From Armatimonas rosea (lineage in GTDB: Bacteria > Armatimonadota > Armatimonadia > Armatimonadales > Armatimonadaceae), in the NCBI RefSeq assembly GCF_014202505.1, contig NZ_JACHGW010000002.1:248001-312000 (forward strand): a DNA stretch of 64,000 nt. The letters are read 5' to 3'. Below, one piece after another: positions 32,231-41,064 of this stretch. Under the pieces are notes generated by a model. That model did no database searches. It had not been told where the DNA came from and saw only the letters and a list, made by a program, of their open reading frames with translations. Within the stretch, counting starts at the first letter, position 1. Each line of letters opens with the position of its first letter. The position numbers and the translations under genes are program-made.

Positions 32231-33383
32231 CCTTCGTAAAGCCCGCGGTGCTCAGGCCTTGCTTGAGGTAGGGATGCTCTCCCACCAGCTTCCAGAGCAG
32301 GCCCGTCTTGGAGTTCTCCCACGCCAGGAGCGCCATCCCCAGATCGATCCCTATCACATCGGTGTCGAACCAGTTTTTGTCGGCGTTGAGGGCGTTGGAG
32401 AGGCCATAGCGCCCGGTGATCTTCTCACCAAAGCGGCGCTGGAGCGAGGCGAGCGCTTTTTTCGTCAGCTCGGGGACGAAGAGAGCTCCCGCCATCGCGG
32501 CGGTGGGGGCGACTGTCCCGTCGTGGTCCCCATCGCGCGGGGACTGGGCGCCATAGCCGACTGGCGGGGGCTGGTCGCAGGCGGTGATGCCCCAGACTCC
32601 GTCGCGGTAGGTGACAAAGCGCTCGGCATTCTTGGCGCAGAACGCTGCGTTGGCCTCGTGGGAGCGCTGGAAAATTCCCCACCAGTCGCGGCCCTGGCGG
32701 TCCTTGAGGCCCTTCAAGTTCACGTAGCCGGGCGTCATCTGCGCCCAGAACGCAGGGACGGCGGGGGTCTCGGTGAAGGTGAGCGCGTCCCACGATGACT
32801 GCGGGAGCGGGTGCGTGGGGACTCCCAGGGCGAGGAGATAGAGGTAGCTCGCCTCGGTGTAGCCGCTCCAGCGCGCCGGGATAAACCCCGACTCGGGCTT
32901 CCAGCCCATGCTGGGGGCCGCGCCGTTGTTCTGCATCCAGGGCCAGTCGGTGCGCGCGACCAGGGCATCGGCGCGCTCGGCACACTCTCCGCCAAAGAAG
33001 CGGCCCGCCGCCAGAGCCCCAAGAAAGAGAAGGGTGGAGTCGATCGACGAGAGCTCGCAGCTCCAGACCCGCTTGCCATCGCGCCAGTCGATAAAGTGGT
33101 AGAAGAAGCCGTGGTGGTGGGGGAGCTCCTGGCTCAGAAAGCGCAACGTGAGCAGGGCACGCTGCTCCGCGGAAGCGGCGGAGACCCAGCCGCGGCCCAC
33201 CCCAATCGGTAAGGCTGCCAGTGCATAGCCGGTCGCTGCCACCGAGGCAACCGTGTAGCGATCGGCCGCTCCTATATTCTTGGCGCGGTCCTTGGTCAGT
33301 CCCGTGCTGGGGTGGGTCTCGTGCCAGAAGAAGTCGAAGGCACGGTGGGCCAGTACCTCAAGGGAGAGGCTAGTCTTCCTCAT
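32205..33383 (-). CDS. glucoamylase-fold hydrolase (GH144/GH162-like beta-1,2-glucanase)
   Basis: 392 residues from ATG 33383, 11 bases inside the upstream gene. No signal peptide. An (alpha/alpha)6 pattern with LAHRAFDFFWHETHPSTGLTKDR, HHHGFFYHFIDWRDGKRVW and the CELSSIDSTLLFLGAL block is typical of the Glycoamylase (PF10091) family, which includes endo-beta-1,2-glucanases. GYGAQSPRDGDHDGTVAPTA is a further conserved patch. The last residues (GTTRDPA) and the stop come from a palindromic repeat, so the natural C-terminus was probably replaced. Confidence 0.8.
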   Translation of the reverse strand: MRKTSLSLEVLAHRAFDFFWHETHPSTGLTKDRAKNIGAADRYTVASVAATGYALAALPIGVGRGWVSAASAEQRALLTLRFLSQELPHHHGFFYHFIDWRDGKRVWSCELSSIDSTLLFLGALAAGRFFGGECAERADALVARTDWPWMQNNGAAPSMGWKPESGFIPARWSGYTEASYLYLLALGVPTHPLPQSSWDALTFTETPAVPAFWAQMTPGYVNLKGLKDRQGRDWWGIFQRSHEANAAFCAKNAERFVTYRDGVWGITACDQPPPVGYGAQSPRDGDHDGTVAPTAAMAGALFVPELTKKALASLQRRFGEKITGRYGLSNALNADKNWFDTDVIGIDLGMALLAWENSKTGLLWKLVGEHPYLKQGLSTAGFTKAGTTRDPA

Positions 33384-33720
33384 CGAAGGGCTCGTCATCG
33401 GCGGCACCCGACGTATCGGTGTAGTTGCTGATCTCCTCGCCGCGGAAGACCGTGATCAGGAAGTCCTCGCGGTCGAAGTTGGGAAGATACGACTGCGCGA
33501 TATCGTCGTCGATCTGCGCGATCAGGCCCTCTTCCTGGTCGATGGGGAGGTCCACTTCCAGCAGCAGGGTGCCATGGATCGTGTCGTGGGCGTAGTGCAG
33601 GTCGATCTGCCCAATCCGCCGGTCGTCGTCCCAGATCAAGTAGACCTCGCTGCTCTGGGTGCGGACAAGCCGAATCAGCTTGTAGTTGGTGGGGACGCGA
33701 TCTTCGTTCATTGCAGACAA
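33370..33720 (-). CDS. hypothetical acidic protein
   Basis: 116 residues, no family recognised. The pattern RVPTNYKLIRLVRTQSSEVYLIWDDDRRIGQIDLHY followed by alternating beta strands suggests a small beta-barrel or Sm-like fold, with an Asp/Glu-rich tail (DDEPFDEED). No signal peptide. Its stop lies 11 bases beyond the downstream hydrolase start, so the two are coupled. It is separated from ftsH upstream by a strong terminator. Confidence 0.65.
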   Translation of the reverse strand: MSAMNEDRVPTNYKLIRLVRTQSSEVYLIWDDDRRIGQIDLHYAHDTIHGTLLLEVDLPIDQEEGLIAQIDDDIAQSYLPNFDREDFLITVFRGEEISNYTDTSGAADDEPFDEED

Positions 33721-33757
33721 AATAATACCGCCGGGCGAAGGATTTCGCCCGGCGGTA
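33716..33757 (-). terminator. Rho-independent terminator of ftsH
   Basis: A perfect 14-bp stem (33726-33739 with 33744-33757) and four-base loop are followed on the minus strand by TATTATTTTG. Confidence 0.92.
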
Positions 33758-33777
33758 GTGGCTAAGTTTTCTCTTAG

Positions 33778-35772
33778 CTAGGCCATTCCTGGTTCGAGGC
33801 GCGGCCGTGGGGTGGTCGGTCGTGTCGGCTCGCTGGGCTCGCTTGGGGCGGGCGGAGCGGGGGGCACGGGCGGCTCGGGCTTTGTGGGCGGCTCGGGCTG
33901 ACGCCCTCCGACCACGGGAGCGATCGCATCCTGAATCAGAGCCAGGAACTCGTCGCGGTCCAGGGTCTCGCGCTCCATCAGCGCATCGGCCAGCCGGTCC
34001 AGGACCACGCGGTTGGTGTGGAGGATGTCCTCGGCGCGCTTGTAGTTGCGGTCGATAATGCTCTGGATGTCCTCGTCCACGATCTTGGCGACCTCATCGG
34101 AGTAGTCGCGCTCCTCCATCGTGCCGTTGGGGCCGAGGAAGTTTCCGCCGTGGCGCTTGCCGATCCGTCGGTTGCCGATCCGCTCGCTCATGCCGAACTC
34201 ACAGACCATGGCGCGTGCGATCTCGGTGACCTGTCCGAGGTCGTTGGACGCCCCCGTGTCGAGGCCGCCGTCTTGGCCGTAGGTCAGGATCTCCGCGATT
34301 CGTCCGCCCAGGGCCATGGCGATCATGTCTTCCATCTCGGCCTTGGTCTGGTTGTAGCGGTCCTCGGTCGGGAGGGTGATGGTCACGCCCAGAGCGCGGC
34401 CACGCGGCAGGATGGTCACCTTGTGCAGCGGGTTGGCATTGGCCAGGAGCTCGGCGATCAGCGCGTGCCCGGCCTCATGGACTGCGGTGCGACGCTTGGC
34501 GACCGTGGTCATCAGGCGGTTCTTGCGTGCCGGCCCCATCATCTCGCGGTCGATCGCCTCTTCAAACTCCGCCATCTCGATCTTGGTCTTTTCGCGGCGT
34601 GCGGCCAGGATCGCGGCCTCGTTGACCAGGTTGGCGAGCTCGGCACCGGCGAAGCCAGGGGTGCGCTTGGAGATGCTCTCTAAGTTGACATCATCGCCCA
34701 TGGGCTTGCCACGGGTGTGGACCCCCAGGATCGCCTCGCGGCCCTTGGCATCGGGGGCATCCACCACCACGCGGCGGTCGAAGCGGCCCGGACGGAGCAG
34801 GGCGGGGTCGAGCACATCGGGGCGGTTGGTCGCGGCGATCAGGATCACGCCGGCGTTGGGGTCGAAGCCGTCCATCTCGACAAGGAGCTGGTTGAGGGTC
34901 TGCTCACGCTCATCGTGGCCGCCGCCCCAGCCGGCCCCACGCTGGCGTCCGACCGCGTCGATCTCGTCGATAAAGACCAGCGCGGGGCGGTTCTGGCGCG
35001 CGGTGTCGAAGAGGTCGCGCACGCGGCTTGCGCCCACGCCGACAAACATCTCGACAAAGTCCGAGCCGGAGATATGGAAGAAGGGAACCTGCGCCTCGCC
35101 GGCAATCGCGCGGGCCAGCAGGGTCTTGCCCGAGCCGGGAGGGCCCAGCAGCAAAACACCCTTCGGAATCTTGGCCCCCAGCGCCTGGAAGCGACGGGCG
35201 TTCTTCAGAAAATCGACGATCTCCTGGAGCTCTTGCTTGGCCTCCTCCACCCCCGCGACATCGTCGAAGGTCACCTTCGGGACGTTCTCATTGGGACGGC
35301 GGATCCGGGACTTGGTGAAGTTCAGGGCCTGGTTGTTGCCATTTTGTGCGGCACGGCTAAAGACCATGTAGATCACACCGGCCAGCAGGAGGAAGGCAAG
35401 CACAGGGAAGAGGGAGGCCAGCACGAAGTCCATCGGGCCCTCGGGCTCTTGGCCAAAGGAGACGCCTTTCTCGCTCAGAAGCTTCATCAGGCGGCTGCGC
35501 TCGGGAGCTTCAGGGGGCAGGGCTACTTGGAAGTCGAGGGGACCATGGTTGCCATGAGCCGAGGGTGAGTACTTGCCCAAGAAGACATTTTTATAGAACT
35601 TCCCAGACGCGATCACGTCCCCCTGGTCAACCTCTTTCAGGAACAGACCATAGTCAACCTGTTTTCGCTGATTGAACCATGGCAGAGGCGTACGCGAGAG
35701 CGTCGCCTTGAGCAGAAAACCCATGGTAATCACAAAAACAACCAGTAGACCCAGCCGTAAATTACGGTTCAA
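33778..35772 (-). CDS. ftsH: ATP-dependent zinc metalloprotease FtsH
   Basis: 664 residues from TTG 35772, with GAGGAGG 8 bases upstream. Two membrane segments (about residues 6-24 and 110-130) flank a periplasmic region. The AAA module has Walker A GPPGSGKT, Walker [10 protein letters not shown] and the second region of homology ([21 protein letters not shown]). The zinc site HEAGH and its third Asp ligand region are present. The Pro-rich tail (about 35 residues) is typical of bacterial FtsH. It degrades misassembled membrane proteins and selected regulators. Confidence 0.97.
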   Translation of the reverse strand: MNRNLRLGLLVVFVITMGFLLKATLSRTPLPWFNQRKQVDYGLFLKEVDQGDVIASGKFYKNVFLGKYSPSAHGNHGPLDFQVALPPEAPERSRLMKLLSEKGVSFGQEPEGPMDFVLASLFPVLAFLLLAGVIYMVFSRAAQNGNNQALNFTKSRIRRPNENVPKVTFDDVAGVEEAKQELQEIVDFLKNARRFQALGAKIPKGVLLLGPPGSGKTLLARAIAGEAQVPFFHISGSDFVEMFVGVGASRVRDLFDTARQNRPALVFIDEIDAVGRQRGAGWGGGHDEREQTLNQLLVEMDGFDPNAGVILIAATNRPDVLDPALLRPGRFDRRVVVDAPDAKGREAILGVHTRGKPMGDDVNLESISKRTPGFAGAELANLVNEAAILAARREKTKIEMAEFEEAIDREMMGPARKNRLMTTVAKRRTAVHEAGHALIAELLANANPLHKVTILPRGRALGVTITLPTEDRYNQTKAEMEDMIAMALGGRIAEILTYGQDGGLDTGASNDLGQVTEIARAMVCEFGMSERIGNRRIGKRHGGNFLGPNGTMEERDYSDEVAKIVDEDIQSIIDRNYKRAEDILHTNRVVLDRLADALMERETLDRDEFLALIQDAIAPVVGGRQPEPPTKPEPPVPPAPPAPSEPSEPTRPTTPRPRLEPGMA

Positions 35773-35859
35773 ACGGAAAGCCTCCTCGGAACTTTCAGGG
35801 ATAAAGACGCGCTGTTATCGCGGTAATCTCCCCTGACAAGCCCCGCAAATAGTACGGGC

Positions 35860-35865
35860 ATTATA
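35860..35865 (-). promoter_or_regulatory. extended -10 promoter of ftsH
   Basis: On the minus strand TATAAT is preceded by TGG (extended -10 TGn). Transcription would give a leader of about 80-90 bases ending in GAGGAGG, so ftsH, unlike many neighbours, has a conventional leader. No riboswitch fold recognised in it. Confidence 0.6.
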
Positions 35866-35958
35866 CCACGCAGGAATTATCGGGTTCGGTGACGAATGTC
35901 TCCAGTCATCCTCTGTAATTTAGTACGTTAGTGCAAGATAGGGGGTTCCCGAAACTGG

Positions 35959-35964
35959 TATACT
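35959..35964 (+). promoter_or_regulatory. extended -10 of a leaderless transcript
   Basis: TATACT, preceded by TGG, ends 7 bases before GTG 35972. Confidence 0.55.
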
Positions 35965-35971
35965 TCCCGAC

Positions 35972-36451
35972 GTGCAGGAGGCTTTCTTTGTCCGTTCCGC
36001 CTCACCGGGAGCCGTGCTACGCTTCCTGGAGCGCCTCGCGCGGCGCGGGGAGATGCTCCCCCCTGAGGTGCTGATCTCCGATGCTCTCGGGGAGGGCCAG
36101 TGGCGTGCTCTCCCGGTCGGTGGCCTGGCCGGAGTCGCGGCCCGCCTCGCGCTGGCCTTTCCGCCCGATGTTCTTCACCTGCAAGAGACCCCCGACGGCT
36201 GGGCCTGGACACGCTACACCAGCGACGGCCCCAGTGAGGTTGGGACGCTCCCCCGCAAGCGGCTCTTGGAGCAGCGCGCGCCGGTTGTGCGCTGGGCACA
36301 GCAGCAAGGCCTCCCCCTCACGCGCCTGACCCGCCCGCCCCACACCCTCGACTATGAGACCGTCGCCCAGCTCGACCAGCGCAGCCTCCTGCTCGAAGAC
36401 ACCCCACGCCTCTATCGTTTCTCCCTCGGGGCGGTACAATTACCCCAATGA
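35972..36451 (+). CDS. hypothetical protein upstream of ispH
   Basis: 159 residues from GTG 35972, chosen because a TATACT box ends 7 bases before it. Soluble, Leu/Arg/Pro-rich, without recognised motif: FFVRSASPGAVLRFLERLARRGE at the start and a QRSLLLEDTPRLYRFSLG tail. It overlaps ispH by 4 bases (ATGA), so readthrough coupling is likely. Function unknown. Confidence 0.6.
   Translation: MQEAFFVRSASPGAVLRFLERLARRGEMLPPEVLISDALGEGQWRALPVGGLAGVAARLALAFPPDVLHLQETPDGWAWTRYTSDGPSEVGTLPRKRLLEQRAPVVRWAQQQGLPLTRLTRPPHTLDYETVAQLDQRSLLLEDTPRLYRFSLGAVQLPQ
36435..36440 (+). promoter_or_regulatory. internal -10 box before ispH
   Basis: TACAAT ends 7 bases before the ispH ATG, inside the 3' end of the preceding gene. 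It could give ispH its own leaderless transcript. Confidence 0.5.
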
Positions 36452-37407
36452 ACGTTCTTCTGGCGGGTCCGCGCGGCTTCTGTGCGGGAGTCGATCGGGC
36501 GATTGAGATCGTGGAGGTGGCGCTGGAGGTCTATGGCGCACCGCTCTATGTCCGGCACGAGATCATCCACAACGAGCATGTCGTGGCGCGGCTGCGCGAG
36601 CGCGGCGTGGTCTTCACGGACTTCCTGAGCGAAGTCCCCGAGGGCAGCAATCTTATCTTCTCCGCACACGGCGTCTCGCCCGCCGTCCGCGACGAAGCCG
36701 CGGCGCGGGGGCTCAATGTGATCGACGGCACCTGCCCGCTGGTCACCAAGATCCACTTGGAGGTCCATAAGTTTCTCAAGCGTGGCTACGGCATCTTCTT
36801 CATCGGGCACCGTGGCCATGTGGAGACCGAGGGGACGATGGGCGAGGCGCCGGGCAAGCTGATCTTAGTCTGTGAGGAGCACGAGGTCGCCCACCTGCCC
36901 GAGCCACCCGACGAGAAGCTGATCTACCTCACGCAGACCACGCTCTCGATTGATGAGACCCGCGGGATCGTGGACGCGCTCAAGGCACGCTTTCCTCGGA
37001 TGGAGAACCCGCCGTCGTCGGATATCTGCTACGCGACCCAGAACCGCCAGGACGCCGTGAAGGTGCTCGCCCAGAAAGCCGACACGATCCTGGTGATCGG
37101 CTCGCAGACCTCGTCGAACTCTCGCAGCCTGCGCCAGGTGGCTGAGGCCCACGGAGCCCGCGCCTTCCTCATCGACGATGCGAGCTTCCTCACCGATGCT
37201 ATGCTCGACGGCGCCCAGACGGTCGGCGTCACCTCCGGCGCGTCTGCCCCTGAGGACATCGTCCAAGGCGTGATTGAGGCCCTCCGCGACCGCGGCGCCG
37301 AGAGTGTCGAGGAGTTCCGCGTCCTGGAAGAGGATGTCGAGTTCAAGCTCCCACCCGGGCTGGTGCAGCTCCTCCCCCCTAACCCCCGCCGAGCGGGGGG
37401 ACAATAA
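36448..37407 (+). CDS. ispH: 4-hydroxy-3-methylbut-2-enyl diphosphate reductase
   Basis: 319 residues. The three Fe-S cysteines lie in GPRGFCAGVDRAIE, DGTCPLVTKIHLEV and SDICYATQNRQDAV; the substrate-binding SSNSRSL and the FIGHRGHVETEGTMGE loop are intact. It catalyses the last step of the non-mevalonate isoprenoid pathway, yielding IPP and DMAPP. The C-terminal RRAGGQ and the stop fall inside a long inverted repeat (37382-37446), so the tail is probably repeat-derived. Confidence 0.97.
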   Translation: MNVLLAGPRGFCAGVDRAIEIVEVALEVYGAPLYVRHEIIHNEHVVARLRERGVVFTDFLSEVPEGSNLIFSAHGVSPAVRDEAAARGLNVIDGTCPLVTKIHLEVHKFLKRGYGIFFIGHRGHVETEGTMGEAPGKLILVCEEHEVAHLPEPPDEKLIYLTQTTLSIDETRGIVDALKARFPRMENPPSSDICYATQNRQDAVKVLAQKADTILVIGSQTSSNSRSLRQVAEAHGARAFLIDDASFLTDAMLDGAQTVGVTSGASAPEDIVQGVIEALRDRGAESVEEFRVLEEDVEFKLPPGLVQLLPPNPRRAGGQ

Positions 37408-37446
37408 GGAATCCGATTCCTCTTATTCCCCCCGTTGGACGGGGGT
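37382..37446. repeat. long inverted repeat over the ispH stop codon
   Basis: Two 31-base arms (37382-37412 and 37416-37446) match at about 24 positions around a 3-base centre; each arm itself holds a CCCCCG/CGGGGG hairpin. It contains the last codons of ispH and could act as a transcript end, but lacks a T-run. Confidence 0.7.
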
Positions 37447-37458
37447 AGGGCTGTTAGG

Positions 37459-37464
37459 TACAAT
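37459..37464 (+). promoter_or_regulatory. -10 box of a leaderless transcript
   Basis: TACAAT ends 5 bases before ATG 37470. Confidence 0.55.
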
Positions 37465-37469
37465 CTGGC

Positions 37470-38294
37470 ATGGCACAAGTCACGAAAGAGATGCTGCGGG
37501 AGCGCTTTGTAGAGGCGGGGCTGCAGGCGTTCTGGCCACAGATCGAGCGTGTCGTTCGGCCTGCCATTCAGGTACACTCTTCGCCCTGTTCTGATGACAG
37601 CCTGGCGATTGGAGCTTCCAAGCGCGGCGGTGCGCCGGATTTGCCCGTGGATTTTGTTTGGCCTGAACGAGGCGGGGAGCCTTGCGATTTTTTCTGTCAG
37701 ATCAATCTGGAGGCAACGGCTTCATTTGATGTCGAGGGACTTCTGCCCAAGGCAGGTCTGCTGTCGTTCTTCATCTCGAAAGACCAAGTGGTCGAAGGTG
37801 AGCTAAACGGCGATCCTGTCTTTTTTTTCGCGTCTGAAGTCCCCCTCACCCGACAGAGTAACGAGCGGGTAGAGGAACTCATGAAGTATTCCGAGGTGAT
37901 GCGGTATGAGTTCGACTATACGTGGTCATTTCCAAATAACTCCGCGAAGCTGAACTTTCTAGGGAGAGGCACAGAGGCTAAAGATTTATTTGTTGGCGTT
38001 TCTTGGGAAGTAGGTGGTGGGGATTGTTTACTGGGGCATCCTGACGACTACCAATGGGATCAAGAGCCAACTTGTGAACTAACCTACCGAGGAGTGACAT
38101 GGCAAACTCGTAGCGACTCCCCGGAAGCATGGGCTTCTCTATATGCAGAGGTAGAGCAGATCGCTTTTGATAACTGGCTGTGCCTCTTCGATACATCTGA
38201 CGATTTCGGTGTGTTCTCGCTGAGCTACTGCATCCGTCGAGATGATCTAGCACGGCAGGATTTCTCTAAGACCATCCTGATCGCCGTGAACTGA
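37470..38294 (+). CDS. DUF1963 (YwqG-like) protein
   Basis: 274 residues, no signal peptide. The GASKRGGAPDLPVDFVWPE block, CDFFCQINLEA and GLLSFFISKDQ follow the DUF1963 pattern (GG-x-P-x-LP-x-x-x-WP, F-x-x-Q-I-x-L). Near residue 185 GHPDDYQWDQEP is the usual second conserved patch. Function unknown; in other genomes such genes often sit near polymorphic-toxin immunity genes, which is not the case here. GC is somewhat lower than its neighbours, which may mean recent acquisition. Confidence 0.82.
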   Translation: MAQVTKEMLRERFVEAGLQAFWPQIERVVRPAIQVHSSPCSDDSLAIGASKRGGAPDLPVDFVWPERGGEPCDFFCQINLEATASFDVEGLLPKAGLLSFFISKDQVVEGELNGDPVFFFASEVPLTRQSNERVEELMKYSEVMRYEFDYTWSFPNNSAKLNFLGRGTEAKDLFVGVSWEVGGGDCLLGHPDDYQWDQEPTCELTYRGVTWQTRSDSPEAWASLYAEVEQIAFDNWLCLFDTSDDFGVFSLSYCIRRDDLARQDFSKTILIAVN

Positions 38295-38345
38295 GGACTT
38301 GTCCCAAAACCTCTGCGCGTCCTCGGGACGCTCCCAACCCGGAGG

Positions 38346-38364
38346 CGGGGATTTCCAATCCCCG
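38346..38364. repeat. small hairpin between DUF1963 and fucosidase genes
   Basis: CGGGGATT and AATCCCCG flank a TCC loop. There is no T-run; it may be another palindromic repeat fragment. Confidence 0.45.
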
Positions 38365-38382
38365 ATCCCCCCATCCGCCGGG

Positions 38383-38388
38383 TAAAAT
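38383..38388 (+). promoter_or_regulatory. -10 box of a leaderless transcript
   Basis: TAAAAT ends 6 bases before ATG 38395. Confidence 0.55.
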
Positions 38389-38394
38389 ATCCCC

Positions 38395-40185
38395 ATGAAA
38401 CGCACGTTTTTCGATGCTGACCGCGAGCGGAGGATGGCCTGGTTCCGTGAGGCGCGGTTTGGGATGTTTATTCACTGGGGACTCTACGCCGTGCCGGGTG
38501 GGGTCTGGAAGGGCCGCGATATTGGGGGAGTCGGGGAGTGGATCTTTAACTCCGCCCAGATCACGGTCGCGGACTACGAGCCGCTCCAGCAGCAGTTCAA
38601 CCCCGTGCAGTTCAGCGCCAAGGAGTGGGTGCGGACCGCCAAGGACGCCGGGATGCGCTATATCGTCATCACCAGTAAGCACCACGATGGCTTCTGTCTG
38701 TGGGACTCCAAGCTCACGGACTGGGATGTCATGGGGACGCCGTTCAAGCGCGATATCCTCAAAGAGCTCGCCGCGGAGTGCCAGAAGCAGAAGGTCAAGC
38801 TGTGCTTCTACCACTCGATCATGGACTGGCACCACCCGGACTACCTGCCGCGCCGTGGCTGGGACAAGCGCCCTACGGCGGAGGCGAACTTCAACCGCTA
38901 TGTCGAGTACATGAAGGGCCAGCTCAAGGAGCTTCTGACCAACTACGGCCCGATTGGGATCGCGTGGTTCGACGGCGAGTGGGAGGGGACCTGGACCCAC
39001 GAGCGCGGCGAGGACTTGTATAAGTTTGTGCGCTCGCTCCAGCCCAGTATCATTGTCAATAACCGGGTTGATAAGGGCCGCCAGGGCATGGCCGGGATGA
39101 CCAAGGGCGAGTTTGCCGGCGACTACGGCACCCCCGAGCAGGAGATTCCCGCCAACGGCTTTGGCGAGGGCGTCGACTGGGAGTCCTGCATGACCCTCAA
39201 CGACACCTGGGGCTTTAAGAGCAAGGACACGCACTGGAAGTCCGCAGAGACGCTCCTCAAAAACCTGATCGACTGCGCCAGCAAGGGCGGCAACTACCTC
39301 CTCAATGTCGGGCCGACCCCCGAGGGGACCTTCCCCGCCCCGATTGTCGAGCGCCTTGGCATGATGGGCAAGTGGCTCAAGGCCCACGGCGAGGCGATCT
39401 ACGGGACACAGGCGAGCCCGTTCCCGAGGCCGCTCTCGTGGGGGCGTGTGACCCGTAAGGGGAGCAAACTCTACCTCCATGTCTTCGATACCAGCCAGCC
39501 CCGGATCGTCCTCCCCGGCCTGAAGACACGCATCAAAGGCGCCCACACGCTGGTGGGCTACAGCAAGCCGGGCACGCTCCAGATCGACTCGCGGGGCAAC
39601 CGCACGGGCTCGTTTAGTTTCAGCAAGGAGCGCATCCCCGTACCTGCAGTCGCCAGCCCGGAAGGAGTGGCCCTCACCCTCCCCGAGCGCCTCAAGGACC
39701 AGACCATTCCCGTGATTGTCTTGGAGCTTGACGGCCCGCCTGTGGTGGAGGCCACGCTGCCGAGCCAAGATGCCCAGGGAACCGTAACGCTTGTCGCCGC
39801 CGATGCCAAGATCGAGGGAGGTACCGCGCGCTACGAGGCCGAGAAGAACTGTATTGGGTACTGGACCGACATAAAAGACACGGTGAGCTGGGAGTTTCAG
39901 CTCACCAAGCCCGGAAACTTTATCCCCGAGCTACAGCTTGCCGCCCCGCGCTCGGCGGCGGGAGCGCAGTACACGCTAGAGGTTCGCACGGGAGGAACCG
40001 TCACCCGCTGGAGCGGTCTTGTCCCCGACACCGGCGACTGGAACGCGTTTCAGACGGTCGTGCTGGCACCTCCACCCGGCCCCTACGCGCTGGGAGTGGG
40101 GCGCTACGTCCTCCGCGTGATCCCCAAGACCAAACCCGGCGAGGGCGTGATGAACCTGCGGAGTGTGCGTCTCAAGCCCGTGTGA
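38395..40185 (+). CDS. GH29 alpha-L-fucosidase
   Basis: 596 residues without a clear signal peptide. It opens with WFREARFGMFIHWGLYAVPGG, the strongest GH29 signature; SKHHDGFCLWDSK and GPIGIAWFDGEWEG follow, the latter containing the expected nucleophile Asp. GNYLLNVGPTPEGTF closes the barrel. Residues 360-450 form a beta domain and the last 140 residues a carbohydrate-binding-like jelly roll. It hydrolyses alpha-L-fucosyl ends of plant or algal glycans; linkage preference is unknown. Confidence 0.93.
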   Translation: MKRTFFDADRERRMAWFREARFGMFIHWGLYAVPGGVWKGRDIGGVGEWIFNSAQITVADYEPLQQQFNPVQFSAKEWVRTAKDAGMRYIVITSKHHDGFCLWDSKLTDWDVMGTPFKRDILKELAAECQKQKVKLCFYHSIMDWHHPDYLPRRGWDKRPTAEANFNRYVEYMKGQLKELLTNYGPIGIAWFDGEWEGTWTHERGEDLYKFVRSLQPSIIVNNRVDKGRQGMAGMTKGEFAGDYGTPEQEIPANGFGEGVDWESCMTLNDTWGFKSKDTHWKSAETLLKNLIDCASKGGNYLLNVGPTPEGTFPAPIVERLGMMGKWLKAHGEAIYGTQASPFPRPLSWGRVTRKGSKLYLHVFDTSQPRIVLPGLKTRIKGAHTLVGYSKPGTLQIDSRGNRTGSFSFSKERIPVPAVASPEGVALTLPERLKDQTIPVIVLELDGPPVVEATLPSQDAQGTVTLVAADAKIEGGTARYEAEKNCIGYWTDIKDTVSWEFQLTKPGNFIPELQLAAPRSAAGAQYTLEVRTGGTVTRWSGLVPDTGDWNAFQTVVLAPPPGPYALGVGRYVLRVIPKTKPGEGVMNLRSVRLKPV

Positions 40186-40239
40186 GCCTTTCCAGAGACT
40201 TGCAACCAAATCCCCTCGCCGAGTGTTCTTGGTGGTACG

Positions 40240-41064
40240 ATGCTCGAACTCAAGAACCTGACCAAGCGCTACGGCGAGCGGGTCGCGGTGGACCGGCTCT
40301 CGCTCTGTGTGAAACGAGGGGAGCGCTTCGGATTGCTCGGCCCCAATGGCGCGGGGAAGACCACGACCATCTCGATGCTGGTAGGGGCCCTCAAGCCCGA
40401 TAGCGGGGAGATTCTCTTCCACGGCGAGCCGCTGCAGGGCGAGACCGACCCGCTGAAGCGCAAGATCGGCTATGTCCCGCAGGAGCTGGCCCTCTACGAA
40501 GACCTGACAGCGGCGGAGAACCTGCGCTTCTTTGGCGCGGTCTACGGCTTGGTCGGGGCGGCGTTGGCAGAGCGGGTGCGCTACGGGCTGGAGCTGGTGG
40601 GGCTGACCGACCGCGCCAAGAGCCGGGTGCGGACCTTCTCCGGTGGGATGAAGCGCCGCTTGAACCTGGCTGCCGCCCTGCTCCACGAGCCGGAGCTGCT
40701 GGTGCTCGACGAGCCCACGGTCGGGGTGGACCCACAGAGCCGCAATGCGATCTTCGAGGCGCTCCAGGGGCTGGCACAAAACGGTCTGACCCTGCTCTAC
40801 ACCACCCACTACATGGAGGAGGTCGAGCGCCTCTGTGACCGGATCGCGATCATGGACCAGGGGCAGATTGTCGCCGAAGGAACCCAGGCCGAGCTCTCCG
40901 AGCTGCTCCCCACGGAGAAGAGCCGCACGATTACACTCGCCGCCGACGATGCCACTCTCGCCTTGCTGGCGGCCCATGGGCTCTCGTGGCGCGAGGGCGG
41001 GGAGCGTGGGGGGCTGGAGTCGGTGTTTCTGCACCTGACCGGAAGGAGCCTGCGCGACGAATGA
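40240..41064 (+). CDS. ABC transporter ATP-binding protein (NatA/CcmA-like)
   Basis: 274 residues. Walker A GPNGAGKTTTISML, signature FSGGMKRRLN, Walker B LLVLDEPTVGVDP and the switch His in LYTTHYMEEVERLC are all present. The C-terminal 60 residues form the small domain found in DrrA/NatA-type exporters. The permease gene overlaps its stop by 4 bases, so the pair makes an ABC-2-type exporter. Substrate unknown. Confidence 0.94.
   Translation: MLELKNLTKRYGERVAVDRLSLCVKRGERFGLLGPNGAGKTTTISMLVGALKPDSGEILFHGEPLQGETDPLKRKIGYVPQELALYEDLTAAENLRFFGAVYGLVGAALAERVRYGLELVGLTDRAKSRVRTFSGGMKRRLNLAAALLHEPELLVLDEPTVGVDPQSRNAIFEALQGLAQNGLTLLYTTHYMEEVERLCDRIAIMDQGQIVAEGTQAELSELLPTEKSRTITLAADDATLALLAAHGLSWREGGERGGLESVFLHLTGRSLRDE

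Noticed and set aside
35773-35859. Riboswitch in the ftsH leader
   Set aside because: The 80-90 base leader has no conserved fold I recognise and ends in an ordinary Shine-Dalgarno.
38266-39768. A 500-codon minus-strand frame
   Set aside because: It is entirely antisense to the GH29 gene, whose motifs are unambiguous; long shadow frames are expected at this GC content.
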